Positions 37,818 through 50,100 of a DNA stretch of 64,000 nt are shown here, piece by piece. The notes beneath the pieces are model-generated. The model ran no database searches. It saw only the letters and a list, made by a program, of their open reading frames with translations, and had not been told where the DNA came from. Position 1 is the stretch's first letter. Every line of letters begins with the position of its first letter. The translations under genes were made by a program, and so were the position numbers. Origin of the DNA: Lytechinus pictus (Eukaryota; Echinodermata; Echinoidea; Temnopleuroida; Toxopneustidae); contig NC_087259.1 in the NCBI RefSeq assembly GCF_037042905.1, positions 22,044,001 to 22,108,000 on the forward strand, in the 5' to 3' direction.

Positions 37818-40184
37818 CCAGATTTGTTAGACTGAATTGCCAAACAGTTCCAGGCAACAGCTTAATGGTCATCATCACCACTGATTTGTGCAATAGGTGA
37901 AAATGAACCTCCATTAGGCCTATCTCTCTTTATTTTAAACCTCCATGAAGAATTTCACATCCATCCTCGGGGGAAAAGCGAGGAAGTTATTTGAACCAGA
38001 TGGGGTGAAAGAAGAAGAAAGTGTGAAGCAGGAGCTGCAGAGGAGGAACAAAAAGGAAGAAGACTAAAAGGGAAAAAATAAAATTAAAGATGATAAAGAG
38101 GCCCGTAAAGAGGACAGGGAGAAGACAAAGGGAAACAATTGCATTCTTTTTATTTGCTTCATTTCTTTCAGTGTTCCTCAAATTAAGGTAAAAAGGAGAA
38201 AAGGACATTAAAAAAAAATTCCGGTAATTGAGTTGGGCACCGTATTTGTCATTTGCCTTCACCACCTTAGATGGGTTAATGCAAGCCTGAAGCATGGCAA
38301 GTTCATCCTCCTCTTTCCCTTTCTTTCTCCTCCCATCACTCCTACTTATTCTTCTCTCCTTCCTTCTTCGGCCTCTCCATATCCCCTCCCTTTTCTACTA
38401 TTTCTTTTAATCCCCATACAGTTTCAATATGAAAGTACTTTCACCCATCAAATATTATTCTTCTTTCTAATTCTCTTCCCTTACTCCCCCTCCTTCGCCT
38501 TCTCACTTCAAGTGCTATCAACTGCTATCAAGTCATCATTTGAGGGTCATTCTCAGGTAAAAAAGGTCTCAATTCATGAAAATCACTACTAAACCACCTT
38601 TCAACCCATGGTCCCACACCCTCACAAAATCAAAAAATCTGAACACTGCATCCATTTTCAGTGACCAGCAACTCCCAGATCTGAAAAAAAAATGTAGATT
38701 TATGTTACGGGTGTTAATGTTATTGATGTTACCAAATTGGTTCAGATTTTCAAGCCAAAGCAACTCTATCCACAAAGCACATCAGTGTTTTAATGGCTAC
38801 CTGTAACTTCATATCAATATTCAAATATTGATGAAAATTACAAAAGATGTTGTAATCGCTTGTATTTTCAATTATTATCATATTAGTATTTATCACTGGC
38901 CATCAATCATCTATGTGGAGCAATGACTATTAATCCATGTTTTGTTTTAATCAACAGAAACAATGCAACAAATATCAGAATATGAATGAAAATCAAATCA
39001 TTTTGTTCCGAATGTGGATAGTTATTTGTTTATATTTCCAAGCTAAAGCATCACTGATTCACTGGCCATCAGAAATCAAGTAAGATTGCCAATACAGGCC
39101 AATACATGGTTGGGACATTGAATTGTGACTTTTTTTTATTCTTAGAATGACCCTTGAATGGAGAGACTAAATTATTTATCTAAACATCACCCCCCCCCCC
39201 CCATAAAAGGCATGTTTAAGTTTCTTATGTATTAAAAAATTGATAATACTGAATAAACAGAAAAGCACACAATATATTATTCATAAGTGTAAAAGTGTAT
39301 TTTTCAATATTTTGTATTTGAGATGTTTTAAATTTATATAATGTACAAATATTTACAGAGTTGAAAAAAGAGAAATAGAGAGAAAAGACAGGCCAAATAG
39401 AGTACTCCATACATACAAATATGCAAATAATAAAACTATGCTCACACATATAGTAATATTCTGATAGAAAATTCACATGTGCAATCATATGAAATCGTAA
39501 GTCTAAAACTAAAATCAATTACCCTCAGAAAACGAAATACTCACTTCTATTTGCTTAATCTAAAACTTAAAGTATGCAGTAACCACCTTATAAAATTACA
39601 CAAGAGAATAAAAAATATTTAATTTTTTTTGTTATAGAATAACATTATACATATAAATTAATCATAAAACTTTCAAACTGAATCTTGAACCCCTCTTTGA
39701 CTTTCTCTGGCAGCATGAGAATAAACTATAATCCACATTCAGTAATTCCGAGTACAGTGTTAAAAACTGAGGTTGGTGTTATCATGATACTAACACAAGC
39801 TATAACATTGTCCCTGGAATCACCCATTGAGTGGTACAATATATAATAATCTTCTTCAAAGAATACAAGATGATGATAATGCACTGCATTTGCTAGCAGG
39901 GAGATGAAACATTAGATTATCAATGCGAAGTTTTTTTGTTCTCAAACCATAAATATGTCAGCCATAATACTGGATGAATTGGGGTAGTCTTCTTTCTGAC
40001 CAAGGGTAGTGGCGTAATTTAGAGCTGAAATTTGGAAAGAATATCATGTTATCATCTCTATCCATAATATTGAAATCAAAACTTAAAAGTGATCCCCCCC
40101 CAAAAAAAAAAAAAAATTAGTTACAGGGCAAATTCACCACAGGGCCACTATTACTCTTTTATTTCATACTGAATTTGTTACTAC

Positions 40185-40458
40185 CAGGGCCCTGTCTTAC
40201 AAAGAGTTATGATTAATCCAATTAATCGTAACTATATAGAAATCCATCACTGTCATAATTTTCATACAGGAAATTTGCAAAATGTCCTTTGTAAACAATG
40301 GAGAATGCACCAAATTATCAAGAAATCAATGAATTTATGGATATACATTCATATCTCTATTTTTTTTAACAAACATACATTTTATATGTAGACTTTGCTG
40401 GCTTTCCATAGTTGTATTTGATCAGATCAATCGCAACTCTTTGTTAGACAGGGCCCTG
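40185..40458. mobile_element. Family A foldback element, copy 4
   Basis: Inverted ends CAGGGCCCTGTCTTAC / GTTAGACAGGGCCCTG, 274 bp. The best-preserved copy in the window and the reference for aligning the split copy at 20652. Confidence 0.8.
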
Positions 40459-40514
40459 GAAACATAATCATACAATCTAACACAAATATTGCTAAATAAC
40501 TCATGATGTGCTAT

Positions 40515-40566
40515 GGTACAGAGTAAGATGATAGGAGTTGGTACAGAGTAAGATGATAGGAGTTGG
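40515..40566. repeat. 25-bp perfect tandem repeat (two units)
   Basis: tggtacagagtaagatgatagg occurs twice in tandem with a 25-bp period. Confidence 0.85.
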
Positions 40567-41887
40567 GCCAAGATTTTAAAATGATCTCTTTGTTCGCATA
40601 CATCATCACTGGGAAGCATTCCACGAAAGGACTTGTCAGACGTTTCCTCCGACAAGTCCCGTTTTATCTGCCAATTACCATAGTAACAGTGCCTCTCGGC
40701 CAATCAAAATCAAGGAAAGTTGTCAGATCTGACAACTTGTGGGAAGAAAAAGTTGATGAAACGATCTTATATAGGCAACTTCATATATCTGTTTTAAATG
40801 TACAAATTTAAAAAAAGCAAATAACTGATAGGCAATGCTGATTAATATACATATTAGAGTATATAGGCATGATCACTTTCCTTCTAAAATAACTTATTTC
40901 ATATGCCATCAAAGTGATGGTCATGTTGTGAGGAAGTGAACATAATTATTTGTTAGCTTTATCATGTATTTTACAAACGGAAGATTTCATTAGTAAAGAA
41001 GACCAACAAAATTGATTGTCCTTATGAGCCCCCACAAAGTCTCACAATCAAAGTTATGACTCTACAAAATTACATTGATATACAGGCTACTGTGCCCTAT
41101 TCAAATCCTTTGGGTTCACATAAATCGGTTAGGAGCAATTTGACTTTAAGAGGTAATGAACACGCTATGCATCTGGTATAAAAGCGTTTCTAATTGGGTG
41201 TATATTCGGCTTGTGGAAGGTTGACTATTGCAAATTTACAGTACTCTGATAAAATTCATAAAACATTAAACTTTGTTAGTTTGTTTGCCTAATTAATACC
41301 CACCAATCAAAGAACAGTTTGCAACAAAAAGTAAATTGCACCCTCAAAGCAGATTACATGTAGCACTATTGGAGTATTGCATTGTAGTTTACTTTTAATA
41401 TAAAAAAATTTCTATGGACTCTCAATAAGTTAGACTTTACAAGAACTTCTTGTTTAATGTCTTTCTAAAAAAAAAACAATACACTTGAATTAACATGTTT
41501 CAATAAGTGGGGTCATAGTAAAGTTTGCTCTGATTATTGTAATGCTGCATCAATAATATTAATAAAAAAATTCCAGCAAACATGCTGCTATTTGCATATT
41601 GCAATGACACAAAGGCAATACTAATTACTAATGCTGTTTCGTTTGACCAAAATATAACTCTCACCATTATTATGATGCATAAGATACCCAGACGTCAAGT
41701 TACAAGAACTTACATAATACAGACCTTGCAAAGATAAAGTACTCAAAGCTTTATAAGTTATGCCAAATGTTTCAGTAGATGTGTTTTTACTGTTTCTATT
41801 TGTGCACATGTAAGACTCATTTCAATCGAACAGACATTTGGAAAATCCCATAGAATCTGAGCACAAAATAACACAAACCCCACTATA

Positions 41888-42685
41888 CAGTGCGTCCCAG
41901 AAAAAACGAAACAGAGATTAAGCGATGATTTATCATAACTTAATCACAAATACAATAGACAAATGACCTACCAATGTAAAGTTTAGAATCTCTTCTTTCA
42001 TCTGATATTACTTAGATTATTTCTCATTCACGCATGAATGAGCAAAAAAAAATTAAAGAAAGGATACCAAAAACTCATTTCAAAAAGAAAATCACATGCC
42101 TAAAAAGTTCAATATCTGCCTTTTTATTTGATACCTTAATCACAAAAAATGGTCAAGAAGTAACAAAATTATGTTCCCTCGAAACAATGCTTGTACTTCC
42201 ATAATTTCATTAAATAAACGTGTTTTCACCGGTTTCCCACAGAAGCTATCGCATGGTTAACAAAAGACTTAATGCATGGCTGATCGTCAACAAAACGGAG
42301 TGTCAAGTGAGTTCGTACGCTCGCCTGTAGAACCTCTTCGTTTTATGAAATTATTGAAATTCAAGCCTTATTTCAAATAACCAGAACTTTATTTCTTGAC
42401 CATTTTCTGTAATTGAGGTATCAAATTAAAGAGCAGATTTTTAAATTTTTTTTAAATGTGGTTTTCTTTTTGAAACCCAGATACAGCCCGCCAAATAACT
42501 TTTTGGTATCCCCTCTTCAAATTGTTTTTGCTCACTCATGCGTGAATGAGAAATATTCAAAGTAATTTCAGATGAAAGAAGAGATTCTAAGCTTTACAAT
42601 GGTAGGTCATTTGTCTATTGTATTTGTGATTAAGTTATGATATATCATCGATAAATCTCGGTTTCGTTTTTTGTGGGACGCACTG
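41888..42685. mobile_element. Mariner-type foldback element, copy 2
   Basis: Same family as 11849-12668, TA-flanked, 798 bp. Its asymmetric centre is in the opposite orientation to copy 1, so the two are inserted in reverse orientation. Intergenic. Confidence 0.82.
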
Positions 42686-42993
42686 TATAATGCTTCTTAT
42701 TTCTTTACACCTCAATACATACTCATTCTAGAACTTAATGGAACTTGGGAGTGTCTGTGTTACATAATGCTCTTGTTGATGTGTTAAGTTATACATGACT
42801 TTATGAACAACTAGAATATACATGCAAATTCTCCAAATGTTAGCTTATGAACTTTACATGCCATAATATCATAGTTTGAGTGATATTTCATTTAATGTAA
42901 TGATAATAGTAATCATAGGACAATTCCATAAAATGATCAACCTTTTTGTACGTCCGACCCCCATTTTTCTAAGTCTTATTTCACTTCATAAAT

Positions 42994-43219
42994 TGACCAG
43001 GGGGGTGTTTCACAAAGATTTAAGTATGACTTAAGTCGTACTTAAATGCCTACACGTACATGATATGGAACGCGCGATCTTATTGATAGACACACAGTAG
43101 TGCGCGTCCTCATGACACGATCTGACCAATGCGGTCAAGCCTTTCATACCGTACGCAACTTGGTATTTAAGTGCGACTCTAAGTCATACTTAAATCTTTG
43201 TGAAACACCCCCCTGGTCA
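42994..43219. mobile_element. Foldback element with CCAGGGGGGTGTTTCAC ends
   Basis: Arms of about 55 bp (tttaagtatgactta..gtcg.acttaaat) are almost perfectly inverted around a GC-richer centre. 226 bp including TGA/TCA flanks. Confidence 0.75.
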
Positions 43220-43440
43220 TGGTCCTTTGAGAATATTACACACTGTCAAAAGAACAATCAGAGAAAGAAAATTTCATGAAGGCCACACATATAGGGGGTT
43301 GGACGTATGTATTTCATTGAATTGCCCAATAATCATATATATATATATATATTGCTTACTACATATTTTCTCAGTGCATTATTACCATTTTAACAACAAT
43401 ATGTGATCAGGCGTTTGTTAATTCAAGGAATTTTCACCTA

Positions 43441-43560
43441 GCAAATGTGTGGAGAGTGGTCACGGAGAAAAAGAACGCAAGAGCTAGGTTGGATTTGAAC
43501 CCAAGACCTCAAATCAACTCAAAGTATATATCACAAGATCAGTTAGAAGATGATCGCATT
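43441..43560 (-). repeat. Possible tRNA-like relic
   Basis: The minus strand contains GGGTTCAAATCC, a B-box match, but no convincing A box or cloverleaf. Reported only as a possible SINE remnant. Confidence 0.2.
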
Positions 43561-43575
43561 AATCATTTAGTCAAA

Positions 43576-43720
43576 GATCCCATTTCATAAAGACTTATTA
43601 TAGATAACAAATGCAGCATTTCTGTATCAAGTATATTTAAGCCGGTCAAATTGATGGATTTCAGTAGCCTTAAACTGTTATTGCAAATTTGTTATCAAAC
43701 AAGTTTATAAAATGGGCCCA
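43576..43720. mobile_element. Family B foldback element
   Basis: Ends ATCCCATTTCATAAAG and TTTATAAAATGGGCCC with inner taacaaat / atttgttatc arms. 3' of DAXX. Confidence 0.6.
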
Positions 43721-44143
43721 AGGTCTTCTTTGATCCCTGGTGTATTCACCTTAAAGTTACAAGTCAGTCAGATCACTGAAATTAAATGGTGGTACAAAAT
43801 CATTTGTTAGATTGACCAACTAATATAATAATTAAACACTCTTTGTACTTATAAAAAGGGTTATTTATTCTGCTGCATAAAATGTAAAAATATAACACAT
43901 AAATTAAGTTCTCCCTGTATCAAAAAGGCATATTTATTGAAAGTTTTTGATAAAAATTCAGTTGGTAGTTGTTCCTTTACTTTGAACTCTCGAGTGGAAA
44001 TGGGTTTGAGCCTTGTATTTGCTGTTATGCTAAACATACATGTAAGCAACACGCCTGATGTGAAAAGGCTACTATCAGTGGCTGTAAAGCAACCATTGCC
44101 TTTACAGTCCCCAACTGAACTCACACCTTGGTTCAGTAATTGT

Positions 44144-44155
44144 TTTATTTTTATT
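44144..44155 (-). terminator. Tandem AATAAA, probable DAXX polyadenylation signal
   Basis: Two abutting AATAAA hexamers on the minus strand about 610 nt after the DAXX stop codon. The overlapping short ORFs on either strand look non-coding. Confidence 0.4.
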
Positions 44156-44762
44156 GACCAGGATTCAGTATGGGTTTTTCATGCGAAAAGCTGCCACCAG
44201 ACATTAGCCGATAAACCCCCCCCCCCCCCACTAAACCAAGACGGGAGTGTAGGCGGTGCCTTCTTTGCAGCCACTGTTTGTAGTCTTCCTCATATACTGC
44301 TTAATACGTTTTGTGTAAGCAGAATCAGACTCATTAAAGCAGACAATAGCTGCAGTCGCCGCTGAGATTATACGCATGATTAGACGTGAATGGGTCTTAT
44401 AATTAATGACGAACAAACAATCATACTGATTCAAATGTAACCCCCCCCAAAAAAAAAAAAATGATGAATCAAATTCTGAAAATGCCTCTACATGTATGTG
44501 ACAATTTTGCCTTTTACTCATGCATGTAGTTTTGCTCATAAGTCAAATCATTTTAGCTGAAAAGTTAAATTTATGGGGAACTTAGTTTTTAGAGTTATAA
44601 TTTTTTTTCATTATTGTTAAGGAAACAGACATTAAAAGTAACAATCTCCAATATTGCTTTGTTCACATTAATATATCTCCATTATCCCCTATAGCCTTTA
44701 ATACACGCTTTATAATATCATGATGGCCTTCTAAAATGCTTGGACTGCCATTACGGTAGTCA

Positions 44763-47129
44763 CTACTCTATAACAATACAGCCATCCTCATCTTCCTTGT
44801 AAATTGCTTTAGGTCCATTTAATTGCTTATTTTGAGTCTTTCCTGAAATTGAACGACTGAAGGAAGGACCAACTTTTTGAGTGGCACTAATAGCAGCATT
44901 TGTTTTACGCATTGGTAAGTCAATTCGAGCGGGTGTCACTACAGTGCCATTAGTATGCACCTTACTAGGAGGCAGTGATCTGGAAAGTGAAATCGGCTGT
45001 GATCTTGAGTCTAGCGAGGTCAGCTGAATTCTACGGGGTGGACCATTGTTGGACAAACTTGCACTTCTTGAAGAACCCACACCTACTGGTGTCCTTTTGA
45101 TCATTGCTATTTCTTGTTTCACTTCAGCTACTGGAATCGCAATCTTTCTTACTTGTGTTCTTACAATGTTGTTTGAGCTCCATGCCAGAGTCTTTGAGCC
45201 ACTTGCAAAGGATACTGGTTGTGGTTGGTTGGGAGCAGGTTTACTCCTGGAAGTACAAAGTTGCACTGGCTGTGTCTTCACAGGCTTAAAAAGGCTTGAG
45301 CCAGTTGGTGGGATACTGCTATTTGCGCTTTCAGGCTTGGAGGGAGAATTCTGAAAGGCTTGAAGAGTGTTTATTTTTGGGTTGCAAAGTTGCACAGGAT
45401 TTTTCTTCACTAGCCTAACCCGACAAGTGCTAATCGATGGGATACCGTTCTTGGTGGGATCAAAACGAGGCTTTGAAGGACTAGGTTTCACTGCTTCTGC
45501 TTTCACATTTCCCTGAGGATGCATGGTTTCTGGAGCCTTAGATACATGGGCCACTTTTACCTCTGTATTGCTTTGAGGTGTTCTATTTGAAATTACATCT
45601 GTCTTTCCTGTTACGTGAGCGTCATTGCTGGAAAGTTTTACCTTTTTTGAATTATTGTCATCTGAGAGCGATTCCCCTTCAATGGGACGTTTCTTAGAAT
45701 CTTCAATTTGGTTTTCATCTGCTTTGTTCCTGTCTGGACACGTTTCCATCCCTTTTGATTCCATCTCTGGACTTTTAACTGCTCCGGATTCAGATTGGCT
45801 TTCATCTGAATCAGAAACATACTCAACCCAATCACCATCTTCAAAGTCATCTTCACTTTCATCTGGAGCAACCTCTGGTTCACTTGTTCTATCAAACTCT
45901 GGTTCAACACCTGGTTTGTGCACCTCTCTTGCCTTAATTGTATACTTCTCCAGGACGCTGTCCATCATCTTCCTCCCCTTGATGGCATTATCTTCCAACC
46001 TTGTCCTCAATTCTGGATTCTCATTTGCAGGATCATCGGGCGCATCAATGAACGATGCATACCCAGCATTGCACATGTAGTCATTGATCCTACGTTTACT
46101 CAGCATTTCACCAACATCTTTGAAGACTTCAGTAGCCAATGGGCGCAGATCAAATTCATGGATCCCTAATTTCTCCCTTGTATTTGTCTTCCTGATAACA
46201 TGGTATACATCGTGGAAATCTGGAAACTTATTACCCTTTACTAATTTACAGATTCTCTTGTTGATTTCTGGGTACCTTGTACCCAGAAATTTTACTTTCT
46301 TTTCTACACCACGCCCAGTTTTTGCCTCATAGCCCTTCAGCTTACAACACTTCTGCCATGCTTCTACAAATCTCTTTCTAAGTTTATGCTCGATCATATG
46401 AGATGAATCGTCTCTGCCCATTTCCTCGAGGCTCAATTCTTTCTCACTGTACCTCTGGATCTCTCTATTTAGCCGTCCCATCAGTTTTTCCATTCTCCTG
46501 ATTTTGCGTTTCTTTCCTTTATCCACATCACCTTTTTCCTCCTCTTCACTTCTATCTTTGCTGCATGATGGTTGCTCCAGGTTAGAAGTGTTTGATGCTT
46601 TATTAGCATCATTAGATTTTGCTACCTCACTTGAACCCCCAGCTATGCTGCCAGGGTCAACATCTCCGCTGGTAGAAGCTACTTCTTTCTTGATATCTCC
46701 TGATAGAATGCCAGAATTCACATCTTTTGTCCCCTGTGGATCAGATTCATCTGGGCCATTAGTCCTTGGATCTGTCCCAGCCGTCTTTGCATCACCCGCA
46801 TCCGTCTCAATGCCCCCATTACTCAAAAGTTTATATTCATGTTTCCCTGAATCCCCCACTCCCGTTTTGCTCTCTTTTGACTTTTTAGGCTTATTGGAAG
46901 CATTTTTTAAATGGATCACTACATCATGCACAACAGAGAAGATGGCCTGGTCTTTTATGTCTGGATTCTGAAGTTCTGCAAGATGCTGTCTAACTGCATT
47001 TGTGAACTCCTCCGATGAGAGGTAGTCTTCTCTGGCAGCCTTGAACCCTTTTATCAGATGTTTCCTGATCTTCTCTGTTGTAGCTTTGTCTCTGATCTTC
47101 GTCAGAAGGTTGTTTGAGCAGGTTACAAA
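44763..47129 (-). CDS. DAXX: DAXX terminal exon (histone-binding domain to C-terminal SIM)
   Basis: A single 2367-nt open exon preceded by the acceptor ttctttccag. It encodes residues 51-838. The reading frame is open through the whole exon; the first codons (FVTCSNNLLTKIRDKATTEK) come before any in-frame ATG, which shows that an upstream exon is needed. It carries both the histone-binding domain and the disordered tail, which in vertebrates are split over several exons. Confidence 0.93.
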   Translation of the reverse strand, partial: FVTCSNNLLTKIRDKATTEKIRKHLIKGFKAAREDYLSSEEFTNAVRQHLAELQNPDIKDQAIFSVVHDVVIHLKNASNKPKKSKESKTGVGDSGKHEYKLLSNGGIETDAGDAKTAGTDPRTNGPDESDPQGTKDVNSGILSGDIKKEVASTSGDVDPGSIAGGSSEVAKSNDANKASNTSNLEQPSCSKDRSEEEEKGDVDKGKKRKIRRMEKLMGRLNREIQRYSEKELSLEEMGRDDSSHMIEHKLRKRFVEAWQKCCKLKGYEAKTGRGVEKKVKFLGTRYPEINKRICKLVKGNKFPDFHDVYHVIRKTNTREKLGIHEFDLRPLATEVFKDVGEMLSKRRINDYMCNAGYASFIDAPDDPANENPELRTRLEDNAIKGRKMMDSVLEKYTIKAREVHKPGVEPEFDRTSEPEVAPDESEDDFEDGDWVEYVSDSDESQSESGAVKSPEMESKGMETCPDRNKADENQIEDSKKRPIEGESLSDDNNSKKVKLSSNDAHVTGKTDVISNRTPQSNTEVKVAHVSKAPETMHPQGNVKAEAVKPSPSKPRFDPTKNGIPSISTCRVRLVKKNPVQLCNPKINTLQAFQNSPSKPESANSSIPPTGSSLFKPVKTQPVQLCTSRSKPAPNQPQPVSFASGSKTLAWSSNNIVRTQVRKIAIPVAEVKQEIAMIKRTPVGVGSSRSASLSNNGPPRRIQLTSLDSRSQPISLSRSLPPSKVHTNGTVVTPARIDLPMRKTNAAISATQKVGPSFSRSISGKTQNKQLNGPKAIYKEDEDGCIVIE

Positions 47130-50100
47130 CTGGAAAGAAAAGAAAATCAGTGTTTAAAGATCTGGTAAAGTGGATGCTGGATCTTATTTAGTCAGGATAA
47201 TTTAAATAAAGAAATTTCTCTTGACGTTTCCCATATTACCCAGGACAATTGAGGCACAGAGCAAATCATTGCCATCATTAACCCTTTGAACCCGAAAAGC
47301 CGGAATTCCGGCTTGAAGTCATGTGATTCGAAAAGCAATGGTTTTAGATATTAGGTGACCTTTAAAAGTGACATCATTTTAGAGATATTCAGTCGATAAC
47401 TTCAGTTTATAAATTCATTGGCATAAAAAAATGACCAAAATATACTACACTACCAAAGAGGCTTGTGTGATAATAAATGGCGAGGCATATACGGACCATG
47501 CCGTAAGCTATTTTGAATTTTACTCCCGTCAAAGCAGTGACTTTGAGACAAAATTTGAGATGATCGTTAGTATGGCTCAGCTGGGCCAGGCTAGGTACCA
47601 GTGGAGTGAGGTGCCGCTGACATGGCTGGGCTTGGATCATCTATTTTGAATGTTGTATGTTCTTTCACTTTGCAGATAATGCCCAAATAATTCAGGGTGA
47701 GAGTCACGACCGTCCCAATTAATTCAGGGTTTAAACGATTAATATAAAAAAGTTTTGAGTAAGATTTGTAGCTTGACTTTGGAGGCAGTCTCCCATTTGC
47801 AGAAGCACAAAATTTTGGAAAGGAGATGCAAAATAGAGATATGACAAGCAGGTTCCTCATGAAATAACCTCTACCTTCAATAACTTCAGTCAACTCTATG
47901 ATCTTATCACTCAAGTCTGCGGGCATCCTTGACCCTTGTCAGTGCAATATTTTTAGCAGAACATGAGATCTATGATTTTAAGTCAGAAACATGAATTAAC
48001 CTCAATCAGAGTCAGAGGATATTCAAAATGAAAATCTGAGTAAAAACAAGGACATTTTTAATTTGGGCATTTCAATCAGTCTCCCTCATCAAAATTCCTG
48101 ATGTGCGTACAAAACATCATTGGCAATTTTTTTTTTTTAATTGAAAAAAAAAATCGGATTTATTTGATTTAAATCAGATTTTCCCCATAAAATCATATCT
48201 ATTAGTAATTTTTTTTAAACAAAGTGCACACACTGAAAATATAGTCCTTTACATAAATTTCAAAATCATACATTTCACTACTAAAATACTTATTATCTTT
48301 TCATAATTAAATCAAGTCAAAATAGAATTTATAAAAAATATTAATGTCATGAAGATGCGGACATTTTCTGCTGTGTCTTCATCCTCTGATGTAGACTGTA
48401 GATAGCTCCTACTGACCGGTTCAAACCAAGTTTAACTATTTTGGTACAGCTAATGCTGCATAGTTCGTGTTCCTATTCAAAGCTTTTATAAAATGAGGAT
48501 CAGTTACTTTGGAAGAATTCCATGACTTTGAGTCTCACAGTCACCAGATCAGCTCCACCATACAGGCATACCATGCATTTGTTTGTCCTGTACTGGAATA
48601 TGCCTCCTGTGTATGGGATCCCTTCACCCAAAAGCATATTGACAGGATAGTGTCTATACAGACACAGCCTGCTCATTTTGTGCTAAACAAGTAACATAAG
48701 ACATCAAGTGTAAGCCGAATGATTAAGAACTTAGTTTAGCAGTCCCTGGAGCAACAAAGGAAAATATCTAATCTATCAAGTGTCAATGCTGTAGTATTAG
48801 TTTGACAAAAGCCTAGCTCACTGTCCCGCTAAAACGTCAAAACTCATCCCATTACCATCTCGCCCAAGACGTTCTCACTGCAGGCAACTCCAGCTCATGA
48901 CAACTGCAGAACAAATTACAGGGAGTCATTGTTTCTGCCACACACCATAAAGAAGCGACTCCCAGAGGATGCTGTGATGGCAACAACTCTTGACACATTT
49001 GTGTTAGCAAGTAGTGGCAAGTCCTTACTATTTGCTATCTTACTATTCTTTTTAAAAGACAAGGAGACATTTTCTTGGCCCGTTTCTTGACATGAGTGAT
49101 GAGGGAGGTCCTTACTATTTACCAGTAAAAAATGTTTTAGGTTAATTTTTAATCAAATGATTGTTGGGTCATGTCAGGCTCGATTTATGTGATTGATGCA
49201 TTCTAAATATTAATAATAAATGAGTAGAAACATATACATGTATATTCAATTAATTGGAAATCTATGGAAAATGTATTATGAAATAAAATCTATTGATGTA
49301 TTACTGATGTATACCATTACCACTCCCAGAGCTGTATTATTGTAAAACAAAATGTTCATGTCAAGTGAATGATTTAAACATTTTTCTACAAATACATGTC
49401 ATTTTTATTACCATGGAGCCATGTTCAGTTTTCCAGAGCCAATCTCTTTTTCAGCTCTGGCAGTCTGGGCATGGTGTCGCATTGCAGTTTGTCTAGTTGC
49501 CTGTATATTATTCGTTTACATAATGTTTAATACTGTTAGAAGGAATGCCACTCCCGGGCCAAGAAATTCCTGCCAATGCGCACTGCCGATGGTTATCCTC
49601 ACAAATTCTTGGCAGGAATGATGAAAGTTCTTCAAAAAATGCAAAAAAAGTACACATATAACAACAAAAACAATGATACTCACATTAACCTGAAGAAAAA
49701 CTCTTTCAAGTTCTTAAATTTTTAACACCCATTGCTGACACACATTTCAACTACGACTTCGATGAAATCCTAGCATAATCAACCCATTCATGCGTAAGAT
49801 CAGCTGATTCCTATTGATCAAGATTTCCGGACCGAAGAATTTTATCTTAAGCGGGGGGGGGGGGGGGGGGGGGGGGGATTGGGATGTGAAGGGTATTGCG
49901 ACATTATCATATTGCCCAATTTCATTTTTTATACCCCCATGTCAAAGTGGAAGATTCCGAGTTCACTTCCTTGACAACTGGAATATCCCCAGGGCAGGCA
50001 ATTTGAGTATGGAAGACCAGAACAACGTCTAACGTTGGTAAGTTGATTACAAGAAGTAAGATTTCTGAACGTCTAAAGAAACTTTCGTCGAACTAGCTTG

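Larger units (their letters stand above)
31346..44140. other. Intergenic region between DAXX 3' end and MAN1B1 start exon
   Basis: No coding exon recognised. Holds foldback elements (31774, 33525, 36180, 37675, 40185, 41888, 42994, 43576), a hAT fragment near 35130, a CT-rich stretch at 38300-38400 and the GC-richer segment at 37030-37590. Confidence 0.55.

Noticed and set aside
43937-44365. 142-codon plus frame 3' of DAXX
   Set aside because: Contains a poly-Pro stretch from a C homopolymer, lies in the likely DAXX 3' UTR and has no family resemblance.
45046-46971. Plus-strand frames of 80-155 codons opposite DAXX
   Set aside because: Antisense shadows of the DAXX exon; the minus strand carries the conserved domain.
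49421-49621. 66-codon frame with hydrophobic stretch
   Set aside because: Isolated, no start context or splice partner; looks like chance.
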